64,000 bases of DNA from Euglena gracilis (GCA_039621445.1 CP154956.1:2207873-2271872); one strand, 5' to 3'; positions 1 through 10,505 are shown, counted from the first letter of the stretch. A program made the numbers and translations. Notes: generated from the sequence alone by a model not told the origin.

Positions 1-39
1 AAATTTGTTTTGGGGAAGGGGCAGCCACGGCTCGCCACA

Positions 40-820
40 GTTGACGTGCGCCGTCAGGTTGTCCAGCTTCTGCTGCTGCTGCCTCTTGAAGTTCTCCAGC
101 GCTGTGCTTCTTTGAAGTTGCATCTTTCATTGAATTCTTTCGAAAAATTAAACAAGTTTTGATTTGAATTTCTGCACGAGCGTGAAATTCTGGATAGTTT
201 GTACTGATTGATTGTCTTCTTCTTCTCTCAATTGGTGAGGTACTTGAGGTTCCTTTCTTCTGGGTGTCGAAGGGCAATTTAGGAATCAGCCAACTCCGGC
301 GAAAAAAGGCACTAAGCAGGGACTCCTAACCCAGCGAACAAGAACAATCCAGACAACACCGCCGGCGAGCAAGGCATGGCCTCACAAGGGCAAAGTGCGG
401 AGCCCGAGGTGTCCCCCGGGTGCCCTGTCCTCCCTTGTCGGTCTGCCTCAAGGGCGTACGATTTGTCGGGGACTTTCGTCAGACACCTCGGGCTCCGCAC
501 TTTGTCGTCGTTTTGGCGCGCTGGGTTAGGAGTCTGTGCTGAGTGCCATTTGTCGCCGGAGTTGGCTGATTCCTAATTTTCCCTTTCGGTAGCCCAGAAG
601 ACGGGAATAGAGGCGAGAACGAAGACGAACCAAGAGAAGAAGTCAATATCAAACGAATATCCAGAATTACAAGAATCTGAGGGAAAATCAATGTACAAAA
701 CACAATTTCAATTTGACTTGGATGAAAAATGCTGTGGAAAAGAAATTGGAATTATCCAGTGGACGCGAACTACCCGGAGCAGCAGTCGCCGCAACAGCTG
801 GAGAACCTGGACGTGCGGAC
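40..820. repeat. Long imperfect inverted repeat (foldback)
   Basis: The left part (about 188-345) returns as reverse complement at about 517-672, with weaker symmetry continuing outward to about 40 and 820. Inside the loop, 391-413 and 482-504 are perfect 23-base inverted copies. No transposase frame or clear terminal repeat is visible. It could be a non-autonomous foldback element or an inverted duplication; small ORFs on both strands here are shadows. It abuts the LTR that starts at about 849. Confidence 0.7.
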
Positions 821-848
821 GAAACGTGCTGAACCGTGACCGCCCCTA

Positions 849-1259
849 AGTGTACGCCCAAAGGCTTCCCTTTGGCCCCTTTCCCCCAGAAAAGCGTTTT
901 TGCCTTTTCCTGGTGCACACCTACCTAGGTGATGGAAAATCTTTGGAGTATCAAAAACCCTTTGTCCCAAATCCCCTATGCTAAGGCAAAGCAAAAGACA
1001 GGTTTCTGTGTAAGGGCTTTCCTTCACAGTCTTGTTGGGTTTGTTCAGAGGATTTTCCTCTTACTTGGGATCGGACAAAATGAGAAGAAGAAAATACCAC
1101 CTGTGAGTAAAAGAGATCACGCGAGCACGTGTGATACGCATCGCAACATCCCATAGGATCTGCCACGATCGTCCGGCTGTGCTCATACACAGCCGTCAGA
1201 TTGTGACAGATCCAGACTCTTCAGGTTTCCCACAGAGCTGGGAGCACGCCTGGTACACA
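849..1259 (-). repeat. Family A LTR, 3' LTR of scrambled copy A0
   Basis: About 411 bp, aligning over its length with the four ~428 bp LTRs at 12,793, 38,075, 51,167 and 56,376. It has the same ends (AGTGTACG at the left, GGTACACA at the right on the plus strand). It is more diverged than the others, so this copy looks older. The next bases, 1,260-1,269, are the polypurine tract on the minus strand (GGGAGGGGGA), the expected neighbour of a 3' LTR. Confidence 0.8.
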
Positions 1260-2190
1260 TCCCCCTCCCAGGGCTATGCCCGATTTCCTTCTTGGACCAG
1301 GTCATCCCAGGTCCCGTCAGGATTTCAGACACAGTCCTGACTGAGTTCTGCTTTCCAGCACACGGGATCTCTTTTCTTCACAAGGGCGCAACCCAAAAAC
1401 CCGAAAACGCGCAAAAGGTCACCACTTATTGCGTTACCTGTTAGCCGTTTCGGCTTATGGGTGCGAAAAATTCCACTGTGGCAAAATGTGGCTGGCAGGT
1501 TTCCTGTCAAAGGATCCCATCGGGTGTGCCAAAGGCACGCGGGTTGGACAAGCGTATTCGCTGAAAACCCGAGGGGAGAGGTGTGGAAGGGAGGGGCCAG
1601 GCTCCTATCCTGGTCATACCCGGATAGGGCTCCTAGGCGGTCATATCCGCACTAGGAGACAAAATCCTTCTTGCAAAACCGACTGCCGGCGACAGCTTTG
1701 CGGGATTAGGGGGAAAGTAGGGAGGAGTGGGGGTTGGCTTAGGCCAACAGAATTTTTGCTGTCTGGCAACTTTAAGGGCCTTAGGGCCGAAAAGTGACAA
1801 CTTTGGCCCATTATAACGTCATGCGCGATGTGTGCTGTGTGTCACCTAATAGTTTGCCAGGTTTCCCGGCTGCCGCAGTTTTCACAGCAGCAACTCCTTC
1901 ATGGCATGATAAGATACGCTTACCTCTTGCAGACGGTTTCCGTCCGCGCGGTGTTTGAATGTGAGATGGGGTCTGGGTGTATCCACCCGAAGGGCCAGTG
2001 GGGGGGGGGGGGCTCGTGGATGCTTCCATCCAGAGCTCGTGTGTATGCCTAAGTCCCTGCTTCCACCCAAGGCTGTTTAGCGGTTTCCGCTACCAGTGTA
2101 TCGTGAGTGTGAGTGTATCCCCAGTGTGAGAGGCCCAGGTTCCATGAAGGCGCTGATCCTTCCATGGGATCTGGAAGTGCCGTTTCGTCA
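1260..2190 (-). other. Family A 3' untranslated region with paired stem-loops
   Basis: Stretch between the 3' LTR and the stop codon of ORF3b. No coding frame is supported. It opens with the polypurine tract and contains two adjacent stem-loops at about 1,602-1,657 (CCTATCC/GGATAGG, then CCTAGGCGG/CCGCACTAGG) that recur in A-inner (38,861-38,914) and, inverted, in A-outer (about 13,490-13,548). A run of ten G near 2,000 lies close to its right end. Confidence 0.6.
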
Positions 2191-2545
2191 TTATATCCTC
2201 CCCATCCGCCAGTAGTAATGGTGGGAGTCCATGGGGTCTTCCACCAGGACCACTTGGAATTGCTGTGCTGGTGGCCGGTCCACCAGCAAGGTTTCTGGCG
2301 ATTCGTATTCGAAGTCAGGTGAAACCCAGTCCCGAACCCATCCGTTGGGGACTGCTTGCTTGGTTGCACGCAGAAAGAGAAACCACTGCAGCTTCTCCCA
2401 ATATATTCTTGGGAAAGTGGCCAGATGAACAAATTCATCCGTCGGTGATTTGCTGACACCTGCGGGGCATTCCCCAGGTGGAAGTCGATTGTCATGCAAT
2501 GCGTGCATTCCGCGCGGACGGTATGGGTACTTAATACGTTCCGTA
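2191..2545 (-). pseudogene. ORF3b C-terminal fragment (copy A0)
   Basis: Minus-strand frame matching the last ~115 residues of ORF3b in A-inner and A-outer, for example VRDWVSPDFEYESPETLLVD, with the stop at the same alignment position (MGRI-stop here, LERM-stop in the others). It has small frameshifts. To the right it breaks at about 2,545, where the next ORF3 piece lies on the opposite strand. Function of the protein unknown. Confidence 0.7.
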
Positions 2546-2860
2546 ATACGTTGGCTGGGATATCCTTGCCAGAACTTAGGCATTTTCACGGACCTACACA
2601 GCAAATCCTACATGAACCTTCTGGGTAAATGCCCAGACCCTGCCGTGTTTGTAATCCAGTTGAAGGAAATATTCAACCACATCCACTCTGTGGGACCACT
2701 GGGAATCCATTGGAAATATTACCGCTTGCCGGAGAAACTCCAATGGCAAGTTGCGGTGATGTTTACATACAACCTCAAAGTGCACCTGGAAAGCATGTAT
2801 GGCAAGCTTTTCCAGGTGAAGGATGTGGTTATTGCTTACCCACAAACACATATGGCATAA
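2546..2860 (+). pseudogene. ORF3a C-terminal fragment, inverted
   Basis: Plus-strand frame from about 2,552 (WLGYPCQNLGIFTD...) to the stop after AYPQTHMA. It aligns along its length, without gaps, with the C-terminal ~100 residues of ORF3a of A-inner (43,022-43,330, minus), at about 60% identity by eye (IFNHIHSVGPLGIHWKYY against IFNHMFSVSALGIQWKYY). The frame stays open despite the divergence, which argues that ORF3a was a selected protein. It points opposite to all other A0 pieces, so a local inversion has occurred. Confidence 0.7.
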
Positions 2861-2867
2861 AGTGGAG

Positions 2868-3165
2868 CCCCCACAGTCGAGTGTGGGGTACTGTGGGGGG
2901 CAAGTGTGGGGGAGAGTGTGTGGGGTAAGTGTTGCGTGACAGTGGGGGGGATTGTGGGGGGTAAGTGTGGGGTGACAGTGGGGGGGGGGGGTGGGGGGGG
3001 GGTGGGGTGACAGTGGGGGGGAGTGTGGGGGGTAAGTGTGGGGTGACAGTGGGGGGGAGTGTGGGGGGGGTGTGGGGTGACAGTGGGGGTGAGTGTGGGG
3101 GGTAAGTGTGGGGTGACAGTGGGGGGGAGTGTGGGGGGGACAGTGGGGGGCAAGTGTGGGCTGAT
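2868..3165. repeat. G-rich minisatellite, array 1
   Basis: Tandem GTGTGGGG(G) / TGACAGTGGGGGG units of about 18 bases, alternating as about 36-base pairs. The G tracts are all on the plus strand and closely spaced, so G-quadruplex formation is likely. The 127-145 aa proline-rich frames on the minus strand are simple translations of the repeat. Confidence 0.85.
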
Positions 3166-3493
3166 GTGGGACACTTCACTATTTTGCTCTGCAATAGTGA
3201 ACGTTTTTGCACCGCAGACTTTTAATTTTGTCGGAATGTGTATTGTCTTCTGGTGTCTCGGGACGTGAGACACAGGTCCACTACCTGGGTTTTTTGTTGT
3301 TCACTTGCCGCTATTTTCGATTTTCGTGTTCGGAAGATAAGTATTTTGTTATTTGGGATCTGGGGGGAGGGCCGGGTGGTGCGCCCCACCCCGGACGAGG
3401 CCAAAGGCCGAGTAAGTAAAAAAAATGACACTCAGACGTTGGGCAACATGCAGGAATTTGGAAATTTCCTTTTCACAGATAAGGGAAGGGTAT
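3166..3493. other. Spacer between minisatellite arrays
   Basis: Ordinary-composition sequence with no protein or RNA feature that I recognise. It splits two arrays of the same minisatellite, so it is probably an insertion into one array. Confidence 0.4.
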
Positions 3494-3612
3494 GTGTGGG
3501 GTGACAGTGGGGGGGAGTGTGGCGGGGAGTGTGGGGTGACAGTGGGCGGGAGTGTGGGGAGTAAGTGTGGTGTGACAGTGGGGGGAGTGTGGGGGGGGGG
3601 GTTCGGTGGGGG
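3494..3612. repeat. G-rich minisatellite, array 2
   Basis: Same GTGTGGGGTGACAGTGGGG unit as array 1, in the same orientation, with variants such as GGCGGGAGTG. Confidence 0.85.
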
Positions 3613-3687
3613 GGCCTCACCGCGGGGCGCTGTCTAGGCCATGATGACCGTGATCATCACGATGCCAAGCGCCCCATCCCTCCTCCA

Positions 3688-5785
3688 TTAGGTCGGCGGA
3701 CCCTCTGCCGCTCGTCCATGACGGGGTAGAGGGGCCCTCGCAGGTTTCCGCCAACAGTCCAAGGTGGACTGACGCTTCGGTGGGGGCACGTCGGCCTCGG
3801 CGTCCGGAGACCGCGCCCTAGCTGACGACCTCGGCGGGGCGGGGGGCTTGGCCGACACTGCCCGCGCCGGAGGGGCTGTCCGCCGCCTCTTCACTGGAGG
3901 CAGGTCCTCCACTGCTCGAGCCCGCCGATGATCCGCCTTCTCCGCTGGCGCGGTGACCCGTAAAGACGACAAGAAGTCTTTCCACCTCTGCTGGAACAGC
4001 TCGTACCAGGCAGCCGGCTCCCCGGGGGCGGGCGGCACGATCTGCACCGGCCAGCGCTGGTTGTGGCTGTCCCGTAGGCCAGGTCCCAGGGCGCCGACCA
4101 CGTCTCGGGGGATCACGTAGTCCCGCAGCTCGTCGTCCATGCCCACCTGGTGGCGCAGGCGACGGGTGAGGCCCAGGACCAGCACAGACTCCGAGCTGCC
4201 CGCGGTGGACGGGAAGGGCATGCCCTTGTCCACCTCACAGCAGCAGAAGCACTTTGCTCGGCAGCCCCTGCTCCACCGCCGCCGCCCGCAGGTGAGGTTG
4301 GTACCGCAACCAAGCAGCCAGACCGACATCCACCTCCTCGATGGTTGCCACGGGGCGAGGTAAAGGACGGGAAGCCAGCTCTCGCTCAGCTCGTCGACGC
4401 CAGCGGTCAGCATCCCGATGCACAGTGTGGGTGCGGTTGTACAGCACCGACCGCCACCCAATGAGTGTTGGAGTTCTGCGGTGCGCTCAGCCAGGGCCAC
4501 GTGCAACGCGAGCATGAACTGCGTCGCCTCCGCCGCTGGGAGAGCGTGATAGTGCAGCACGGTGGAGGGGACAGCGCCGCCAGCAGTGGGCGGCAGTGCG
4601 CCGTCAGCCATGCCAGTGAAGGGGGCGGCACACTCAGCTTCGAGGTAGCGCTGGCCAGCGCCCACACATCCAGCAGGGCCGGGAGGGGGGGGGCAGCGCC
4701 GGTAGCCGGACAGCCCGTCAGCACGTGGGCGTCGTCCTCCACCTCCACCCCGCAGCACAGGCAGACAGGTGACACCACGCCGCCGATGCCGTGCCGCGCC
4801 AGACGCTCCCGTGTAGCGAGACGGCCGCCACGGACACGGGCGACCCACTTGATCACCCGCGGGGCCACCTTGTGCACGAAGCCGCCAGACCGGACCACCG
4901 GCCGGCAGAAGATGGTGGTGGAGGAGGCCAAGTCGAAGTCCAAACCCACGGGGAACAGGATGTCCAGCCGTGGGCGAGGTCCCTTGGAAGACCACAGTCG
5001 CCGACAACGTCGCCACCAGGCCACCGGGAAAGAGGAGGGGACGCTGAGCACCACCGCGCCATCCCCATCCAACAGCACGACCAGGTCGCCCGCCGGACCG
5101 AGCATCGGGACGGGGGCCGGACAGATGGTGAGGTCGTCCCCGCGGCAGGCTGCTTAGTCAAGGCGTCGGCAGCATAATCGCCAACCGCCTTTGACAGCCC
5201 GCGCTGGACCCCACGGTCGTCATGTGCCCGCACCTTCTCCAGCGTCACGGGCAGGATACACGCCGCGGCGGCTGCCAGCGCCCGACGAGCTTCCACCCGA
5301 TCCTGGCAGCGTAGCCGACGCGTCTCCGACATCGAGCCCCAGCCACGGAGGAGCTGCAGTGCGTTCAGCGAGTCGGTGAGGACCTGAGCTGGCTGCAAGC
5401 CCAATGCCAGCTCCAGGGCGAGCGGCTCACAATGGGAGCTTCTGCGCGGTGCGGGGACGTGGAGCAGCAGGGACTTTCCATCCACCGGACGCCATACCGC
5501 GGCACCTCCTCCTCCAGCGGAGACCGAGCCGTCCGTGAACACCGCCTGCTCATGGGGGTCGTTGATGTCGTCTGGGGACAGCAAGGACGTGGCCGCCAGC
5601 GACAGCTCTGGGAGCAGCCGTGGCCAGGACGCGGAACGGCTGCACTGCGCGTTCCGCTTGATGGACCAGCCCACCGCCGGCAGAGCAGATCGCAGTGCCA
5701 GGGAGGGCTCGCGCCACACCATGGAAGGGCAGGCCACAGCCCGGTGGATGACGCTCGCGATGCCCTCGCCGTTCGCCAGGAGGTG
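3688..5785 (-). pseudogene. Non-LTR retrotransposon (LINE) ORF2 3' end: RNaseH, zinc-finger region, C-terminus
   Basis: Minus-strand remnant of a LINE polyprotein. In order: type I RNaseH (about 5,170-5,545) with FTDGS, an E in EPLALELALG, D in LTDSLN, VRAHDDRG and GDYAADALT, i.e. the usual acidic residues and catalytic His. Then a Cys/His region typical of the end of LINE ORF2 (about 4,700-4,800: CLCCGVEVEDDAHVLTGCP, after RGGRLATRERLARHG). Then a basic C-terminus with KRRR and, at 3,751-3,771, QSTLDCW, which resembles a PCNA-interacting box. Frameshifts occur near 5,150, 4,690 (in a G run) and 4,450, so it is dead. RT and endonuclease are absent: the copy is 5'-truncated, as usual for LINEs, and sits inside family A gag in the same orientation. 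Confidence 0.8.
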
Positions 5786-7589
5786 CAGTTTTGTGACATC
5801 CTGCTTCAGCGTTTTCTTGGTGTTCATGAGACTATCACAAAAACCTTGCATGATTTGGTGATGTTCCGGGCGCATTTCAGCGCAAAACTGGTCCAAGTGT
5901 GTGTTTGGGAGTGTGGGGGTAGGTATTAGTAACGGCAATGTGCCTTGGGGTGGTGATTGCACCTGAAGCATTTTTGTGCTCAGTTCTTGCATGCATTCGT
6001 GAAAATCCGCGGTTTGAAAGCCGGTAACATCCGGGATCCTACCAGCTACTTCCGAATAGCGGGTATGCAACTTGGCCAATGATGCTTCAATGTTACCAAC
6101 ATCCCGTTGTAACTGTTTTTGCAAAGCGGCCATGGTGGTCTTGAGTCCGTTAATATCCGGTGTTGGTGCACGGGTTGTCGCATTGCGGTTCTGCAAATCC
6201 GCGATTGCCGTCCGGATTTCCATTGTGTCGTTTTGCCACTGTTGTTGCAAATTGTCAATCCCACTCGCGATATTCGTGATTTGGGTTTGAAAACTCGCAA
6301 TTTCAGCGCAAATTTCGCCACAATGGCAAGCTTTCTGCTCCAATCGAGAAAGTCTTTCCTCCAATTGTTGTACATACGTGCGGGGTGGCAAAACTTTCAT
6401 TGGCTTTGGCAGAAAAATGGGCAAAATTCGCGGAAGCACCGCACAAATGGAAAATGCGCTGTTGCGCTTCCTGAAATGCGGTTGCAAGGGTGGATAATTG
6501 CTCCAATGTAAGAAATTGTCCCGTATCGGGACTTTTAATGGGGGTTCATGCAACTTTTGCTGTGAAAAAATTGCTGTAATTGGCCCCAATTGATGGGATA
6601 AAGCTTGCAAACTATGTTGCATGTTGGAGAAAATCGCATCATTGCGGGATTGTGTATCACACATAACTTCACTCACTTTTTGGAAGTGTTGAGGCAAACG
6701 TGACTGCAAATGTGTATCCAAACCTTGACGCAAACTTGCTAGGTCCACATTGGTGGATTCAAAATTCGTTTGGCAATTTTCACCAACATCACACACATAA
6801 TTCCAAAGGTAATACAGCTTGTTTTCTACAACTTTTTGGATGTTTTCATCAAAATCCAAAACCTTGTAAAGTGTCATAGCGCAATCCGTTACACAAGTGT
6901 GTACATGGGAGATTTGCCGCATTAGCGGTACATGGGAGATTTGCCGCATTAGCTTGTGGTCCACTGGAAGATTGGCCACTAGGCGCTGAATCACGGTAAT
7001 GGGACGAGAGGAAATATTTTCCAACTCTTCCGCATCACTGCTCATAGATTCTGTAGGACTTGTATAAGCGGAAACTGTCAGACGCATCTCCGGGTGCCAT
7101 GGCAATGCCGGAAAAGAACTGATATCGGGTGGTGCGGGCAATTTTCCAATCGGACTTGTGGGGGAAGCATAGGCGGGGGGGGTTGAAAGAAACATGGTGT
7201 TTCTAACCCACCCTCAAAAAGTCGTGGCGTATCTGCCTCAGAGTCAAATGTGCTTATCGGCACCAGTGCGAGATCTTGCCGGGGGAAATGGGTGTTGGCC
7301 GATCGGCTTTCCAACAAAAGGGTTGTGCCTGTTGGGCATGGGGTTGATCTATAGAGCTTGACACCGATAGGTGTGGGGGTGCCCATCGGGCGGGGGGAGG
7401 ATTACTCGACACAGACACCGATAGGTGTGACACACGCGGGGAAGGAGGATTACCTGAAAAATGAGTCAATGATTGAGTACCCCTATGGGGTTGAGAATGC
7501 TCATTAGAGCTTGTCAATGATGCCGCAGGTTCAAGTCCTCGAAGTGAACCAATCCATGCAGCGTAGTCAATGGGAGTTGTGCTCTGCAT
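5786..7589 (-). pseudogene. gag: Family A Gag, N-terminal part (copy A0), fused in frame to LINE sequence
   Basis: Starts at the ATG at 7,589 (MQSTTPIDYAA), the same start as the plus copy at 10,765. An N-terminal Ser/Pro-rich region is followed by a long heptad-rich, probably coiled-coil region with the conserved QQLEERLSRLEQKACHC segment (QILEERLLHLEQKSCHC-like in A-outer). Frameshifts lie near 7,305, in the poly-C run near 7,180, and as a compensating pair near 6,510/6,380. The last gag-like residues are near 5,790; the frame then runs open into the LINE RNaseH as one 780-codon ORF (7,195-4,853). The zinc knuckles are missing because the LINE replaces them. Confidence 0.75.
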
Positions 7590-7823
7590 TTTTAAAGCAA
7601 AAACACAAAAACCAAATGGAAATTGAAATGAAAAATGCAGAAACAAGTACAAAAAGAGGGGATAGTATAAAAAGTGAGCAAAGACCGGAACTCTGAGGTT
7701 TGAAGCAGTGTATACTGCAAACTGTCAGAGGACGTGTCCGTGCGTACGGATTTGGCCGGAAACGGCTCGTAGTGCGTGTGGTCGCCTATAGGCGTGGCAC
7801 CACACGACCGTTTGCGGTCAAAA

Positions 7824-7848
7824 GGATCGAAAACCTAATCTGCTACCA
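7824..7848 (-). promoter_or_regulatory. Primer binding site, initiator-Met tRNA type (A0)
   Basis: On the minus strand, TGGTAGCAGATTAGG followed by TTTTCGATCC directly after the LTR. Its complement ends ...TCTGCTACCA and carries a GGATCGAAA T-arm, the 3' side of eukaryotic initiator tRNA-Met. The same site occurs at 10,506-10,530, and slightly changed in the other copies. Confidence 0.75.
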
Positions 7849-8741
7849 AGTGTACGTCCAACCTTTCCTCGCTTTCGCCTTTTGGTTCGCAAAATGTCAA
7901 AGTTGGAGTAACAGAAAAAAAAATAATATAAAAGTTGAAAGCCCTTTTCCCCAATTAAGAGGCAGAGCACAAGGCAGGTGAGAAGCCCTATGGGCTAAAC
8001 CACCCCAAAAAATAAGATCCGGGTCTTATTTTTGGGTCCGTTGCTGGAAGCCTCCAGGGGGGGGGGTCTTATTTTTGGGGGGTCTTATTTTTGGATTTTT
8101 TCTGCACCGACCCGGGCCCGAAAAAACACCATTTTTGAGGTTCCCAAGAGTGCTATTTTTTTTTCTTCGGCGCTTCGCGCCATGTGTAAATTGCTGTAAT
8201 TTGACATTTACCCTGTTTTTTTTCACTTCAAATCTCAAAATGTTTTTGAAATTTCATCATTTTTGTGCATGAAGTTGGGGTTTTTGGTAATTTTTCAGTG
8301 AAAAACTTCACCGTCCCCGGCGCTTCGCGCCGTCAAGGGGGGTCTTATTTATGGGGGGGTCTTATTTTTGGATTTTTGCTCGATCGGCCCAGGGGGGGAC
8401 TTATTTTTTTGGGGGGGGTCTTATTTTTGGGGGGGGTCTTATTTTTTTGGGGGGGTTTACGACAATGCAAAGTGCCACGTGACTGGGATGTCCTTTCAGG
8501 ACATCAAATGAAAACAAATCAAACTTTAATTTCAAGTAAGACAAAGTAAAAGAACAAAATAAAACAGACCACCTGTGGACAGCAGAACCAGAATAAGGAT
8601 TAGGTATTCCTAATTCAGGCCGTTACCCATCTTTAGGAATTCCACCTAGCATAGTACTGTGTATGGGGCTCAGAGCTATATCTGGCAGTAGGCTTATACC
8701 TACAGACACAGTATCATGGCCTTACGGCTGCCTGGTACACA
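7849..8741 (-). repeat. Family A LTR carrying a 472 bp insertion, shared by two tandem copies
   Basis: The left part (7,849-7,985) and right part (8,458-8,741) together form a normal ~420 bp A LTR. The insertion between them is described separately. The LTR is the 5' LTR of the gag to its left, and also stands where the 3' LTR of the ORF3a fragment to its right would be. This is the arrangement left by recombination between tandem copies. Confidence 0.7.
7986..8457. mobile_element. 472 bp insertion of repeated GGGGTCTTATTTTTGG units
   Basis: Boundaries are fixed by comparison with the uninterrupted LTR at 10,198-10,505. It contains about eight direct copies of a GGGGTCTTATTTTTGG motif, one opposed copy forming a palindrome near 8,005-8,040, and two GGCGCTTCGCGCC hairpins (8,168 and 8,319). 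The middle is A/T-rich. No ORF. Probably a non-autonomous element; no target duplication could be fixed because both edges are low complexity. Confidence 0.55.
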
Positions 8742-10115
8742 GTATCCCAGCCAAAACCAGAGCTCCCAGAATCCTGGCTGGGCATCCAGCAAGTGTCTGC
8801 CACCTTCCCCTTCGAATGCGTACAGATCAATTCCGTAATGGAACTGTTTGACTCTGTTCTCGGTGTGGTGTAATACCACATCGATGACTGCTTTGAGTGA
8901 CGGGGCGGTTTCCTATCAATGCTGCATTCGCCAGCCTTCGTCCTCCAGCTCCTCCCTGAAATCGAGCAAATGCTCAAAGTACAAAGTACGAGAGGACTTG
9001 TTCTAGTTCCCCTTCCTCCTGGCCACCTGTTCCCTTACCTTTACCCTCACCCTTACCTTTGCCGGCTGCGCCTTTGCCTTCTCCCTTGCCTTTACCTTCA
9101 GCCTTGCCCGTGTCCTTTCACGTCTGGCTAAAACCAAAGGGTCCGGCGCTCGGTGCTGTAGGAGTCGGTTCGGTTCCTTCCCACTCCATCTATGGGGAGG
9201 TACCTGGCCGTTCCGCTGCACGTCGCGGAGATGGAGTGGCTGGGCGCTGGCTAGGAGCCTGGCGTGGGCTGGGCTTCGACGCAGGGGTCGCGGCTCCTTC
9301 CATACCGGAGGGATAGGCGGTGGCATGACGGCGACAGGACGGCTCATCGCCGTCTGTGCCTCTGCCGGTGGTCGTCCAGCCGGGGTATCCTGGCTGGCTT
9401 CCACCTGCTTTGCCGAACCGCCTTCCGCGCCCCGTGGGCTGGGTCGCCTGGGCCGCAGGGTAAGGTTCTCCGTAGCCCTGTCGCACTTCAGGGTGGCAGG
9501 TAATTCTGCCACACCTGCCGGGGACTCACCGGGTAATACCGGTGTTGCCAATCGCAACTGCGGTTGGTACGGATGATACGGGGTGTATCCACGGCCCTGA
9601 AGGGCAGCCAGAGAGGAGTAATACCTCGCCCGGTGCTCTTAGGACATGAATACTGGCTCCTGCAGGAAATGCCGATCAAGCTGATCCTGCTCGGTTGCCG
9701 GATGTGCCACGTGGTAGTAGGGGCACTCCTGCCGACGCGGGACATCTCCGGTCTGGACAGGAGGTGCACTGGGCGGTCGGGTTGCCTTACGGTGGGGAGG
9801 TTCATCCTCCACCACTATGGGCTCCACCTGCAGTCGTGGCTCAACGCCAGGATCAGGGGCGACCGGTGGTGACTGTGGCACCCAGTGTGCAAACATGTCT
9901 TGGACGTATGCCTCAGAGGGCACGTCCGACTGTCCGGCAGGGAGCACGCGTGCGCCGCGCGGGTAATCTGCGTGCGTCGTGTACTGCGAGACGAATTGCT
10001 CTGCTGGCGGCTCGCGCGGCGGCATTCGCTGCGGCGAGTGCGGGCGAGAAAAGATTCTCGTCTTCCCAGGTGGGACACGCACTGCCTCACCTACCGGTGG
10101 GGGCGTGTGTTCAAA
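8742..10115 (-). pseudogene. ORF3a fragment of another family A copy
   Basis: Degenerate minus-strand relative of ORF3a in A-inner. Matching parts are FSRPHSPQRMP...FVSQYTTHADYPRGA near 10,000 (FRSPERMPRRDY...VSQYTVSGDYPQEA in A-inner), a Lys/Arg/Ala-rich tract (about 9,003-9,120) corresponding to the KGKGKGKEKARRK tract, and the region before LGYPCQN near 8,760. Several frameshifts break it. It ends at the LTR on the left and at a microsatellite on the right. Confidence 0.6.
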
Positions 10116-10117
10116 TA

Positions 10118-10190
10118 TATGCATATGTATATATGTGATATATATACGCATACGCATAGATATAGATAGATAGATATATGCATATGCACG
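10118..10190. repeat. AT / GATA microsatellite
   Basis: Imperfect ATAT, CATACG and GATA repeats. They mark the junction between minus-strand ORF3a sequence and a plus-strand LTR fragment. Confidence 0.8.
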
Positions 10191-10197
10191 GAGGATG

Positions 10198-10505
10198 AAC
10201 CTGAATTAGGAATACCTAATCCTTATTCTGGTTCTGCTCTCCACAGGTTGTATTTTCTATTTTGTTCTTTCACTTTGTCTTACTTGAATTTCAAGTTTGA
10301 TTTGTTTTCATTTGATGTCCTGAAAGGACAGCCAAGTCACTTGGAACTTTGCACTGTCGTATCTCGCTTCTCCCCTGCCTTGTGCTCTGCCTCTTAATTA
10401 AGGAAAAGGGCCTTCAAATTTTATTTTATTTTATTTTTTACGTCCATCCGACTTTTACCTTTTGCGCACCAAAAGGCGAAAGCCAGGAAAGGTTGGACGT
10501 ACACT
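10198..10505 (+). repeat. Family A LTR, 5'-truncated, plus orientation
   Basis: About 308 bp equal to the downstream part of the LTR at 7,849-8,741 read in reverse. It ends GGACGTACACT, immediately followed by the primer site. The upstream part of the LTR, including its TGTGTACC start, is absent, so the copy is truncated at its left edge. Confidence 0.75.

Noticed and set aside
2829-3273. Proline-rich frames of 127-145 codons over the minisatellite
   Set aside because: Direct translations of the G-rich tandem repeat.
4139-5177. Plus-strand frames opposite the LINE C-terminus
   Set aside because: Shadows; the RNaseH and Cys/His motifs are on the minus strand.
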